Source: Haliotis asinina (lineage: Eukaryota; Mollusca; Gastropoda; Lepetellida; Haliotidae). Taken from it: a stretch of 64,000 nucleotides of DNA. Positions 1 to 10,700 of the stretch are shown piece by piece. A program made the translations under genes and the position numbers. Location: assembly GCF_037392515.1 (NCBI RefSeq), contig NC_090291.1:40221501-40285500 (forward strand), in the 5' to 3' direction. How positions within the stretch are numbered: position 1 is the stretch's first letter; each line of letters begins with the position of its first letter. The notes beneath the pieces were generated by a model. It was not told the origin of the DNA. It saw nothing but the letters and a program-made list of their open reading frames with translations, and made no database searches.

Positions 1-95
1 GACGACCTCCTGAGAATTCCTGTTCGAAGTTCTGCTGCAGTTGGTCAATAGCATCAGTCATATTACGCTTCAGCTTCTTGTTGAAGTCATGATAT
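1..95 (-). CDS. Coding exon 3 of the left-edge gene (partial)
   Basis: Acceptor TTTTTTCAG at 104-96. The open frame runs to the window edge and encodes residues such as FNKKLKRNMTDAIDQLQQ, a probable coiled coil. The far end is outside the window. Confidence 0.65.
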
Positions 96-2860
96 CTGAA
101 AAAAGATGGAGAAAAACACACATTGTTATTATCATCCCATGAGCAGATGAGCATTTCGTCTAATTAACATCATCAGACATACATAATTTTCTTTCATCAT
201 TTGATATGTATTACTGAATTTTCTTCAAAATAATGAAAACACATTTGTGTTTAATAAATATCCTTGAAATACTTTTTGGTAGTCAGTTTGCATCCGGATT
301 TCAATGATTATGATCATGGTATAAAGCCACTTGTATTTCAGATCTAAGAATTCTTGTTTATTTGACTGGGGGCCGTCTGTAAATAATCTGGACCAGAGAA
401 ACAAGCACATGAACATGGACCTGTGGTCATATGATGAAATGTGTCACCTGAGTCAATGAGCTTGACCACACAATCCCATTAGCTACCTCTTACACAACCA
501 TGGGTGCTGAAGACCAAATCCAACCCGGATCTTCACTGTGGCTAACATGACTCAACTAGTCAAAATAGTCACAATTTAGCTAAAATCGGCAATTTGTGTT
601 CCATGGGTGATAGAAGAGTTTTTAAGATGTACAAAGCCTCTGAGGTAATGACACGTCATAAACATGACACGGCAAATGATGAGGACAACTCACTGCTGAG
701 ACTGCAGGATGCGATCAGTGATTCGACTGACCACAGTCTCCTGCCCGTTGGTCCCAATATGCGAGAATCGCTCAATTTCATCATCAATCAAAGGTCCCAG
801 AAGCTCATCAATTTTCCGTTTCAGTAACTTTATGATTTCATATCTGGAATCATACAGAAATAACTGATTTGTGGCTGAAATATTATAGAAAAATCCACTC
901 TCACGAACACAATGAAATACAGAAAACCATTTGCCTTGTCGTAGTGCTAGCAGCCCCTCATGGTCTTATAATAAAATGACAAACACTTATGAAAAGGCAA
1001 GTACAAAGTGGAAATGACAAATATGAAATGACAAGTCTCTGCAACTGGTGATCTGTTTTTCATGGGTGTTTAAGGATCGAACTCTTTCCTGATTGCAACC
1101 TAAGGTTGCATAGACCGCTTAAGGTAAAGTTATATACATGCACAGTTTGGGTATTCATGATTTGAAACATCATTATAACAAAATAATTGAGAAAGTGAGT
1201 GAGTTTAGTTTTATGTCGCACTAAGCAATAGTCCAGGTGTATGGCGCCGGTCTGCAAATAATCATGTCTATAACAGGCAATCCAGTGATCAACATCATGA
1301 GCACCAATCTGCACAAGTGGCAAAGGATGACGTTTCAACCAAGTCAGCGAGCTTGACCATGTGATCCTGTTAGTCGCCTCCTACAACAAGCATAGTCACC
1401 TTTTATGGTAAAAGTTACGAGACCTTAGGCTTACGAGAGTTTTGTGAAAGGGGCCCCTGCTTCCCAGCTGAAGATCATGTTCAACATATTGTATCCAGCG
1501 GAGATAAACATGAGGTTGCATTTTGCAGTTTCAAGATGCACCGGTGCAAGTTCTAATTCCCTCATCAGCCCCTGAATTGTCAGAATATTGTTAGTATCTG
1601 TCTGAGTGCAGTACAATAGGAAAAATTACATTGCATCATTGACCTACATCACAGACAAATTGTAGCGCAAATGGGTTGCGCAGCATAGAGAAAATGACCA
1701 GACTTCATACATGCGAGCGAAGCGAGCAAAGGTTGGCAACATTCTTTCCTCGCTTCGGTTCGAAAAATATTTTTCAAGTCAAAATAAAATATCGCCATCA
1801 TCAGAGTGTACTTTTTGATGGCAGCAATATTTTATTTTGACAGGAAAAATATGTTTCGAACCTAAGCCAGGAAAGTGTGTTGCCAACCGTTGCTCGCTTT
1901 GCTTGCATATAAGAAGACTTGTCACATTCTCCATGCTGCGTAACCCCATTTGTGCTACAGTTTGCCTGTGCCTACATGAACTTATGCTGATATATTTCAT
2001 CTCAAGGGATGGTGGGGTAGCCTAGCGCAGGTCCTTGTGTCACTGCAAGGATTAAAGATTTTTTTTAAATTTATAAAAATTTTGAGATGACACCCAACTT
2101 GATCTTCAGTCAAATGGCAGATGATAGCAAGCGTCAACCCATGAGAGGGCTTGCTTTGACCACACACCCTTTATTAGGCCTTATCATCTTTGCTATCGTC
2201 CACCAATTGTGCCAAGATCATTTACTTGAGGGTCAAAATCGGCTTTCAGTTGACTTGTAGAAATAACAATATAGAACTGGTAGGTGTTATGAGTGGTGAT
2301 CGATAGGCCAAGCACCCATGATTACATTTAGATGAAGTTTTTATCGATTACATGCGATGGTAGCGTAGAGATTGGCAAAGCAGGCCACCAAAGTGTCTGG
2401 CCTTGTCTAGATATAGTGTACTGTGAAGGGTTTCAAGTCCGGGGGGGTCAACTAAAGATTTTTATATTTTTTTAAAAACATCTTTAAGCCTCATAATGAC
2501 ACAAGGGCCTGTGTAGCCTTGCGGTTTAAGTGTTTGCTTGTCCTGCTGAAGACCTGGCTTTGATTCCCCATATGGGCACAATGTCTAAAGCCCATTTCTG
2601 GTGTCCCCTGCCTTGATATTGCTGTAATATTGCTGAAAGCAGCAAAAAAACAAACTCAGTTTTTCATCTCAAAAGGCACATAGAAAGATTTTCTATATAA
2701 CTCACTTGTGGAAATTCTCCTCACTTTCCTCCAGGTGTATCAGGTTTTCCTCTATCTGGTCTGCTGAGACAGCCTCACGGATGTAGGGCTCAAAGCTGAA
2801 GATGAGCTGACGGAGGTTGCGGATCAGATCCTGCCCCTCAAGCCCCCCACTGAGCGCCAT
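1..2860 (-). CDS. Unrecognised helix-rich protein, 5' part of gene (3 coding exons)
   Basis: Three exons join in phase on the minus strand: 2860-2706 (starts at ATG 2860, donor GTGAGT), 843-694 (acceptor TTCCAG, donor GTGAGT) and 95-1 (acceptor TTTCAG, continues off the window). Each junction is phase 2. The joined product begins MALSGGLEGQDLIRNLRQ and gives about 133 residues here. They are rich in Glu, Lys, Leu and Ile, with helical heptad-like stretches and no signal peptide or membrane segment. I do not recognise the family. A splice acceptor 25 bases upstream of the ATG (boundary 2886/2885) implies a non-coding first exon further right, perhaps in the CpG-enriched interval shared with the divergent NIPSNAP gene. 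Agreement of splice sites and phases makes a real gene likely; its function is unknown. Confidence 0.7.
428..540 (-). repeat. SINE family 1 fragment
   Basis: Matches the head of the family 1 consensus in reverse: cues for GACTTGG..., ...CACAATCCCATTAG... and a GGTGCTGAAGACC end. Truncated and diverged, in intron 2 of the left-edge gene. Confidence 0.55.
694..843 (-). CDS. Coding exon 2 of the left-edge gene
   Basis: 150 bases, phase 2 in and phase 2 out. Acceptor GATTCCAG, donor CAGCA|GTGAGT. Encodes a charged helical stretch including KLLKRKIDELLGPLIDDEIE. Without the donor the frame would stop at a TGA overlapping the donor; a short isoform ending there is possible but less likely, because exon 3 continues in phase. 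Confidence 0.7.
1189..1412 (-). repeat. SINE family 1, near full length
   Basis: Begins GTGAGTGAGTTTAGTTTTA (the reverse of the CTCACTCA tail), then the GTCTGCAAATAATCA and AATCCAGTGATCAAC blocks, and ends near the AAGCATAGTCACCTTTTATGG head. Inserted minus-sense in intron 1 of the left-edge gene. Confidence 0.8.
1650..1970. mobile_element. Foldback (long inverted repeat) element, 321 bp
   Basis: Two arms of about 150 bases are imperfect reverse complements around a loop of about ten bases near 1806-1815. The ends read CACAGACAAATTG and CAGTTTGCCTGTG. The exact 7-bp direct repeat CCTACAT flanks it at 1643-1649 and 1971-1977. It has no coding capacity; short open frames on both strands here are by-products of the palindrome. 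It is a non-autonomous DNA transposon or foldback element within intron 1 of the left-edge gene. Confidence 0.85.
2345..2480 (+). repeat. tRNA-like SINE head (fragment)
   Basis: A polymerase III A-box-like TGGTAGCGTAGAG is followed about 70 bases later by a B-box-like GGTTTCAAGTCC and a T-rich tail. It does not fold as a proper tRNA. Best read as an old tRNA-derived SINE scrap; a similar A-box text recurs at about 2020. Confidence 0.35.
2508..2655 (+). repeat. SINE family 2 (tRNA-derived)
   Basis: A-box-like TAGCCTTGCGG, B-box-like GCTTTGATTCC, then the shared tail TGATATTGCTGTAATATTG...AAAGCAGC. Lies just upstream (in plus coordinates) of the first coding exon of the left-edge gene. Confidence 0.75.
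2706..2860 (-). CDS. Coding exon 1 of the left-edge gene
   Basis: ATG at 2860-2858. 155 bases ending in phase 2 before the donor CACAA|GTGAGT. It encodes 51 codons ending in the residues EENFH. G and C are much denser than in the flanking DNA, as expected of coding sequence. Confidence 0.7.
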
Positions 2861-2885
2861 CTGGTGTCACAGAGGCAGCCTCCAC

Positions 2886-4187
2886 CTGAAGTAGTTAATG
2901 CTATGTTGATTTCAATGATTCTGTAAGGGTTATCATGCTACCTTGTTTTTAATCAATCTGTTGCTATGATAAACATTAGATTCTTGGGGTGATTTGAGTT
3001 TATGTCAGATTGCCATTATTCATACTCAGTGCAAAGTCCAAGTAAGTTTTTTTGAAAATATGTTCATTACACTGTTATTTACAAAGAGAATATGTCAAAT
3101 CCAAAATCTTCAATGCTTGTGTATTCATATCTGTATAAGTTTTGTCTGCAATGATATTGTTGTTTAATGGCTGTATATAAAAGTAATAACAGTAACAAAT
3201 TATAATGAAACTGGTGGTTTTAAATGACAAACTTCCAGACCTTGTCAAAAAAAGAGGTCCCTAATGAAATATCTAGTAATTATTTAGAATCATTTATGAT
3301 TGTCAATATGATAATTGTGTCGCAATAATATCTTACATAAACTACTGTGATGAGACAAAGTTTCAATTTGCACACAATAGACAAAGCTATAACCTATTTC
3401 AAAATTACTACTTTTTGTTGGTAATCCAAGGATAGACAAGTTACCATTTACCACTGACATGAACCATGTTACCTTTATCTGCTGGCCCTTGCTAATCAAC
3501 ATCTCCCATGAGAGAAGTCTATGAAATCTTATTATATTCAAAGTATGTGACCTTCAGCATTAGACAACCATTATCTAATGTAAATTCAAAAGTAAAACAA
3601 AGTCAGTTTAATAGCTGAGTTCTGACAGTCTACATGTGATGCAAAATAAGGTCTTGACTTCTGGAATCCATTGTCATGACTGTGGCTCTCTGTTTTTCCA
3701 TCACAATTGATACAACTTTACAATATGACAACTTTTCTTTATGTAGGAATTTACCATTTTACCCATAATTTCATTCGTTATAAGTTATTAGTAACCATTT
3801 CACAGGGACACATAGGACTTCGAGGACATATTGTGGCATAAATCTCAATTTATTAATCTGAAATGGTAGATGAACTTGTTTATCCATCTGCCAATTTAGG
3901 GGGCCAAAATTCTGCTGGTATGCTTAGCTCCGTATATCAATAGATGGATTCTTTATCTATCTTAAATGTGATTCCCCATTCCCCTTCTAAAACAGAAACA
4001 GGGTGATCATTTCGGGTAGGTTAGGCCTTAGGGGTTTTGATGAGGTTCAGTGGCGAACGTAATGCTAAATTTCTTTTCTAAAATCACTTATTGTAATAAT
4101 CAAAATTACATCATAGCTGTCAGCTCTCAGACAATAGAGTACTGAACCTCAGTAAATATGCGACCTGCCTTCATGTATGTTCTCTCA
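2886..4187. other. Intergenic or 5' UTR intron interval, no coding signal
   Basis: AT-rich sequence of low CpG content. I see no exon, repeat tail or RNA gene. It probably contains the first intron of the left-edge gene, because the acceptor at 2886 needs an upstream exon. Confidence 0.4.
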
Positions 4188-4189
4188 TG

Positions 4190-4687
4190 TTCATTTTCGT
4201 CACTTGTCCCTCGACCAGGACAAAGTAAGCGAAAACCGGGGGACTAGTACACACTGACATTTTATAATGATTCACCACAGTAATTCAATCATTGTATGTG
4301 TAGCATTGGTTGGTTGTTGGTGTTTATGGTTGTTATATAATAACATAAACATTTTACTTTTACATGACAAGGAAATGTTTCTCTTGACGGTTGTGTCGTG
4401 AGCAAATTGCTTTATCTACCGCTCTCCGTAGTAACTGTTTACATCGACGCCATTGCAAATTCCACTCATTTTCTAACGGTGTCATTGATTGGACAAATAC
4501 CTGACGAATTCTCTATGTACCAATAAAAGCAGGCGTTACAAAAACACCCCGAGGTATTGAGTTGGCAAGCACTTGTCGCTCGGTAATTTCCGTGTCGAGT
4601 CGTAAATGGGTCAAAGATAAACTATACTGACCTGCTTATTTAATGGGACATCAGAACGTGGTGTGATATATGATATTGTCAGGGAAC
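4190..4687. promoter_or_regulatory. CpG-enriched interval, candidate bidirectional promoter
   Basis: CG dinucleotides are clearly denser here than in the flanks (for example the runs around 4420-4450 and 4555-4605). ATTGG (about 4487) and CCAAT (about 4519) boxes are present. It lies immediately before the NIPSNAP start codon and between two head-to-head genes. No TATA box at a convincing distance. This is a positional inference with no mapped start site. Confidence 0.45.
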
Positions 4688-4720
4688 ATGTTTTGTAGAA
4701 ATGTCTTCAAGTATATGATG
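4688..4720 (+). CDS. NIPSNAP: NIPSNAP exon 1 (predicted)
   Basis: ATG followed by ten codons and a strong donor ATG|GTAAGTAC in phase 0, matching the phase-0 acceptor of exon 2. It sits directly downstream of the CpG-enriched interval. This is the least certain exon: the 7-kb gap to exon 2 could hide another. Confidence 0.55.
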
Positions 4721-7700
4721 GTAAGTACATCTGTGAAATTGCCAGACATGTTGTATTTGGAATTTTTGCCAGGAATTATGATCTTGAACTAAGAAAATAA
4801 TAAGAATGCCGACCAATGTTGTATGGGTTACAAACACACTGGACACGTATAATGTTTAATTGTATGTGTTGTCATACTTGCACAATATACACCAACTGCG
4901 TCGGGACAACAGCAGACTGGTTAGTTGCCGTTTATGTGTGTTTCACATTTTGTTTTCTTTAATTACATCTATCACTATCATCATTAATTATGTCAAGTAC
5001 ATTTCTGTGAGGTAAGGAAAATCTTCATGGATGAAAACCTTAGATAACAATATGATAAAAAGCAATTACATGTAGAAGCCAGTGACAAGGGAGAAGTTAG
5101 TCATGTTGAAAGTTTATACAAGCAGTTAGGGTTGGTTGACGATTTCATCGTGTGCAGAAGGGTTGAATTGCTCTATAAAGCTCTCCTAAGCCACATTTAT
5201 GAAAAACATTACATTTATAGGGAGGGGAGCGACATTGATAGTGTCCGCCTCAAAATAAAAACGGTTCCTGGAAATTAAAAAAAACCCAAAAACAATATTT
5301 TGTCTCAAAACCTGTCACCTTCCTGCAGTGTATATAGAACAAATTAATTTTGAAACGGTGACGGAAAGACCAGGAAATAGGACCTCAATCTAGGTTACCA
5401 GTTTGTTATCTGACCTTGCTATATGACTCGGCCCACAAATATCCTGTCGCCTGCTCTTGAATACCCCTAGCTTCCATGTTCCATACCTTGATAGCTGATT
5501 TCTAGACAACGCTTAGTCTCTGGATAGATATAATTTTGAAAGAAACTAAAAAAAAAAAAAAGAAACACATTACTTTTTGTAATCTGTAAGGAAAATAATG
5601 CGCGTCATTGGCTGTGAGACAGATAAGCTGATTTTCTGTGATCAGTCTCCAAACTTGGCGTTGGCGTGCAGTTCCTATTTGGGATTAAGTGAGTGAGCGT
5701 GGCTTTACGCTGCACTCGGCAATAGTCCAGCTATATGGCCGCGGTCTGTACTTAATCGAGTTGTGATCAGACAGTTCAACGATAAACAGCACGAGGATCG
5801 TCCTATTTTGGAAGTTTGACCACAAGATTATTATCATTATTATTATACAATGTCTGTGTAGCCGATAGCCAGCTTAGCTACTCAGAGGCGCTTTTTTCCA
5901 TCGATCACTGGGTGTCAGTCTAAGCGGTACATAGTATTATCAAGTTCATCTCCCTGGAGATCATACAACTCTTGCAGCCTCTAGGTGCATGAATATTGGG
6001 CAATATTGGGATTAAACGTCATATTAATATGGAAATACACAACCAAGAAAAATGAAAGATGGCTGTCATGTCGGCCATGTTGTAAACTGGATGAGAAATC
6101 TGAGAGTATTCCTATCAGCCATCGGTGGTGGAATCCTCCTTACAAGGTTTCTGCATCACAGGTATAATGCATTATGGATAAAGAGATCACAGGGATTGTT
6201 AATTCTCATTCTTGACCACTAGATGAATATTATCATCACTAAGTTTATTAATAATTATTGTTTCATAGGCACACATGTACGCACGCACGCACGCAAGTTA
6301 CTGGCAATACTTCGCGTTGAATTTTAAATTATTTTTTTTTCCCACTGGTCCAGCCGTAGTTACATGTTTTCATCGGATTCAATTTTCTCTCCTCAGATTA
6401 TTCTACTAACACCTTGCAGTCTATATATGCAGTCTTGCAAAATATGCACGATTCTGCTAGTCGTCAGTACATAAGCTGCAATTGTGTAGGAGGGCTTGAA
6501 GAAGAAACATATTAGTGTTTTCATTCTTTAATTCATTTTCAAGTTAATTGCAAAATCTATTGCATTCATTCTTTCATTTTACAACAGTCGACACGGTTAG
6601 CCTGTGCAAAAAACCCAAACAAACAAACAAAAAAACATCGTAACATTCCGTCAAACCACGGAAAGACGCGAGTACGTTCAAACCCTTTCGTCACCAATCG
6701 TCCCTTTCCGTGTCATCAGGTTTGTCAAGGGATGGCAGAAGTTGGTCAACAGTGCTTCAAATGTTTCTCGTGCAATTTTGAAATCTCCTCACGTGATATA
6801 AGCTGCTTCCCGACTCTGTTTGCGCGCGCCAGCTTGTATCTACATTTTATAACAGGTAATTTATTGCTTATCAACTGTTCCGAGAAGATGACCACAAACT
6901 TTTCCGTGGATATTAACAGTTGCAAGTATCATCACAACGGGGGTCGTCTCAAAACATTGTTATTGTACTTTAATGACATGTGATTACAACCAGAGACCAT
7001 ATAATAGATAACATCAATAATATGGTCTCTGTTGCAACGGAGACGTGTAATACATTATGTCTGCCAGGAAATTTATGGAAACGTAGGAATGTGGGATTTT
7101 GTTTTAGAAGTTTAGTCGCTTTCTAGGTCTGTTTGATCGGCAGATACTGAGATAGTCTCTTCAGCTGTTGCCGACAGTTGCGACTCATATATATGCAATG
7201 CAGGGTCATGTCTTGACTGTCGGTGCATTGGTACTTTAGGTACCGTTTGTAATTTAAGTCTAGGGATAGATGATGACTTTTATGGAGTAGCATATACAAT
7301 GTTAAATGACAATATGCCACCCTCGCCCACCGACACCGGCATCTAGTCAACACCAGTCTTGAACGAGTAAAAACCTCTCTCAGTGCCATGGGCTTTGCCA
7401 ACTGATTTTGTAGAAAATGTGTGAAACTGTACAGTGTTGTCTATTTTGTTTTTATTGCTGTGACTTTAACAAAATGGACCTGCAGATTTCATTCAGGGCG
7501 TGTAGATTCTAGATGTTGAAACCTGTTGGCATCTTGATAGTCAACTGGGAAATTAAAGTATTTGCAAAGACTGCTGGGGAGTAGCCAAAATAATATGGTT
7601 CAGGGTCTCAAAGTCAACATTGCAAGATATCAGGTATTGTGATATTCAACTTCAGATAATTTCTGGCTGTCAAGACAGTCTTTAGTATTTGGCCATGTTA

Positions 7701-10700
7701 TCTAAAACAGTGACATTAGGGGTGACTGAGCAGAAACTGATGTTTCAGAAAGCAGGGCTCAATTTTGTGCATTGTTGCTTTTTTTTAAATTGTTGCCATT
7801 TATTACAATGCCCCTCACATGTCCACATGGCTAGGAATTGACGGCTCTTTGTGGAAAATAAATCTACACATGAGTTGCTTAGGATAGACTGTTGGTCAGG
7901 CTCGGATAACAAAAATTCATATGATGGGAAAAAGACTTATTTAACACTTATTTGTTAAGTTGCAGTACCGACCATTTCTGTACATATGAAACACTTACTT
8001 GAAAGATATATTTTTCTAATCAACAATATTATTGCAGTGTTTGTCCTGACACAGAAAACCTGCATATTTGATGCACAATTTATCTCAAATATTCAGTGAA
8101 TTTTAAAGCTTGCATCATTATTGACACAATGCTACTGGACCCAAACTTCAGATAATCCAAGCTTGTAATTTACTGTTGTTTAAAACTGCTAAGTTTATTG
8201 TTCAGCAGTTAACTGCTCAGTCCTGATTAAATACCTGACCTGCTTTAACGTGTTTTTTACTGTTATTAAACAATGACAGTTGATGTCTTCATGAAAGTTC
8301 TGTACTGAAACTGACTCTGAAAAACATGTCCATTATTCCCTCTCATGACACCAGCGAGTCATGATGACTCCTGCAAACTCCTCCTGTAGAGAACTTTCTC
8401 TACACTTACAAATCTAAATATATTTTTTTTATTATCAGAAAGAGATGATTGATAAGAATACGCTTATCAGGGTCTCTGAGAATAATCACCCAGTAAGACA
8501 TATTAACATTTTCATGTGTAAGAGAATTCTACCAATTACTGAAGCAGGTGCCTCGTTACTTGCTCGACACACCCCAATGTTACAAAGTGCAGCCTAGTCA
8601 TTAGTACCAGGTACAAGTTAGTTTGTGAGTGGGAAACTTCTGAATAAAACATTTAAACGATTCAGTAATATATTTCTTTAATGTCATATTGCAATAAAAG
8701 CAGTGGAACTGGAATTTGGCTAGTGCAGCATCTGGTGCAATCATCTCTTTAATCAAGGCCTGAGAAAGTCTTTGAATGCACTGCCATACATTTCCTTTTG
8801 ATGATTACCATGCTGCTTTTGCACCCTTGAAGATCCGGGTTAGATTTGGTCTTCAGCAAACCATGCTCGTCATCGCGGTCATAATAGGCAAGTGCATGGC
8901 TTGGTTGACACATCATATCCCAAATGTTTATATTGATACTTGTGCAATGGCCATGAAATGAGCGAGTCAGCTGCTGGGATTTGAACCACTGATCTCCTGA
9001 TGCTGATCACAGGATTGTCTGGTCGAGACTAATTTCTACAGACTGCAGGCATAAAGCTGGAATATTGCTGAGTTCGGCACTACAAAACAAACAAACCAAG
9101 TCATTGCAACTTGATCCTTTCCTACAGCGATGTAATGAAAATCATTTCAAACCCTGACTTGCAAATATTAGCTTCATGAATAGTCAAAATATAACCATTT
9201 ATCACTGTAATTTATGGTATCTGTCAGAGAACAAGATGTTGTTATTGTTGGTCTGATAATGTCAAGTTTTGATAATTGCACTGGGATTATACTAGCAACT
9301 AGTCTAACGTAAAGTATTATGTTTGGGATTACACTTTCTTAGTAATGTACAAATTCTAGTACTTCTTATAGTTGAGACACATCCAGGATTCGAACCCATA
9401 CCCTCAGAGTCAGGCACCTACTCACCAGCACACAAAGTCAGCTGCCTAACCCACTCAACCACTGCAACTTCCACAAAATGAAAGGCGGACAACTGGGAGT
9501 CTAGACTGCGGGCTTTGTGTACCCCCTGATAAGTGTTAACTGGCATTTGACCACTTTCTAAATGACATTGTGCAATTATAGCAAATTAGTCTCTGAAATG
9601 AAGATATTTTATAGAAAAAAAGTTCATGGTTAAAAATTGAAAGATAACAAAAAGGAGCCAAGAGACTTTCTTCATTTTAAGAGATCGTGAAGTTGTGGAA
9701 ATCAAGGTTTGACATGTTTTCTAGATTTACGTGGTCTTTCATGGATATATTTGCTTCAGGGTCTGCATGACAGACTACACCGAGATCACTGATCCCCAAT
9801 ATGAAATAGATACAACAAATGGTTGTTGTGTTTTACACTGCTTTAACTTTAAAGCGATATCGTGGTCTGGGAACATCAGAAGTGTCCTTCACACATTGGA
9901 TTCATATCGGGAATCAAATCCAGCAGGGGTTCAAAAACTTCTCTAAAAGCAGCTTGCCATAGGGCAAGTGACTCTAAGAAAGTGACTTGTCCTGCCTAAT
10001 TTCCCACTTGTTATGATTTTTATGACTTAATCGTATAATTATGAAAGAATAAATTAAAATAGTATTTGATGTTAATGTTTACAGGACTGCTTATCGAGAA
10101 ATGATAAATATCGAAGAACAATAACTCTACTTTATCATTGCAAAATTTAATAGTTATATTTTGAGCAGATATGAAATTAAATCCAAGTTCATTTGCAGTT
10201 AGATGAAATAAATATAGGGGAAATTATCTAGTAGCCCTCATACAAGTAAGATACCATCATTTGATTGCCCAAAATGTAAACTGACTTGTCCCAGGCATCG
10301 GATGATGTGATTTTTCAACCTCTGACTGGGTCTTCTGCATGACGAGTGAACGCTTTAGGATACCCCACCACCCCCATATAACAGAATTAGTAATACCCCA
10401 GGTTTTACTAATGTCAGATTCAAATTCCATTATTCATAATGCTCATAACACAACATATAATTACTTAAAAAGCAAAAATTTTTTGCATCATTATCAAGAG
10501 ACATTTTATGATTATTATGGTTAATTAAATTCTAATTGATAAAAGGCTATTTTGAGTTCTATCAAAGGTTAAATTGCCTCCTGAATTTTTGAATAATGTG
10601 CTCTGTGCAATAAACTTTTTCATTTTTCACTAACATTAATACAATAAGTACCTACACTACAGACGCTGTTAGAGTTACTTCCCATGTTAAAATGAGTGAG

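Noticed and set aside
1779..2025. Overlapping 73- and 62-codon frames on both strands
   Set aside because: Both fall in the palindromic foldback element, which gives mirror-image frames.
9367..9475. Functional tRNA gene
   Set aside because: A and B boxes are present, but the acceptor stem does not pair and the T stem is mismatched; better read as a SINE head.
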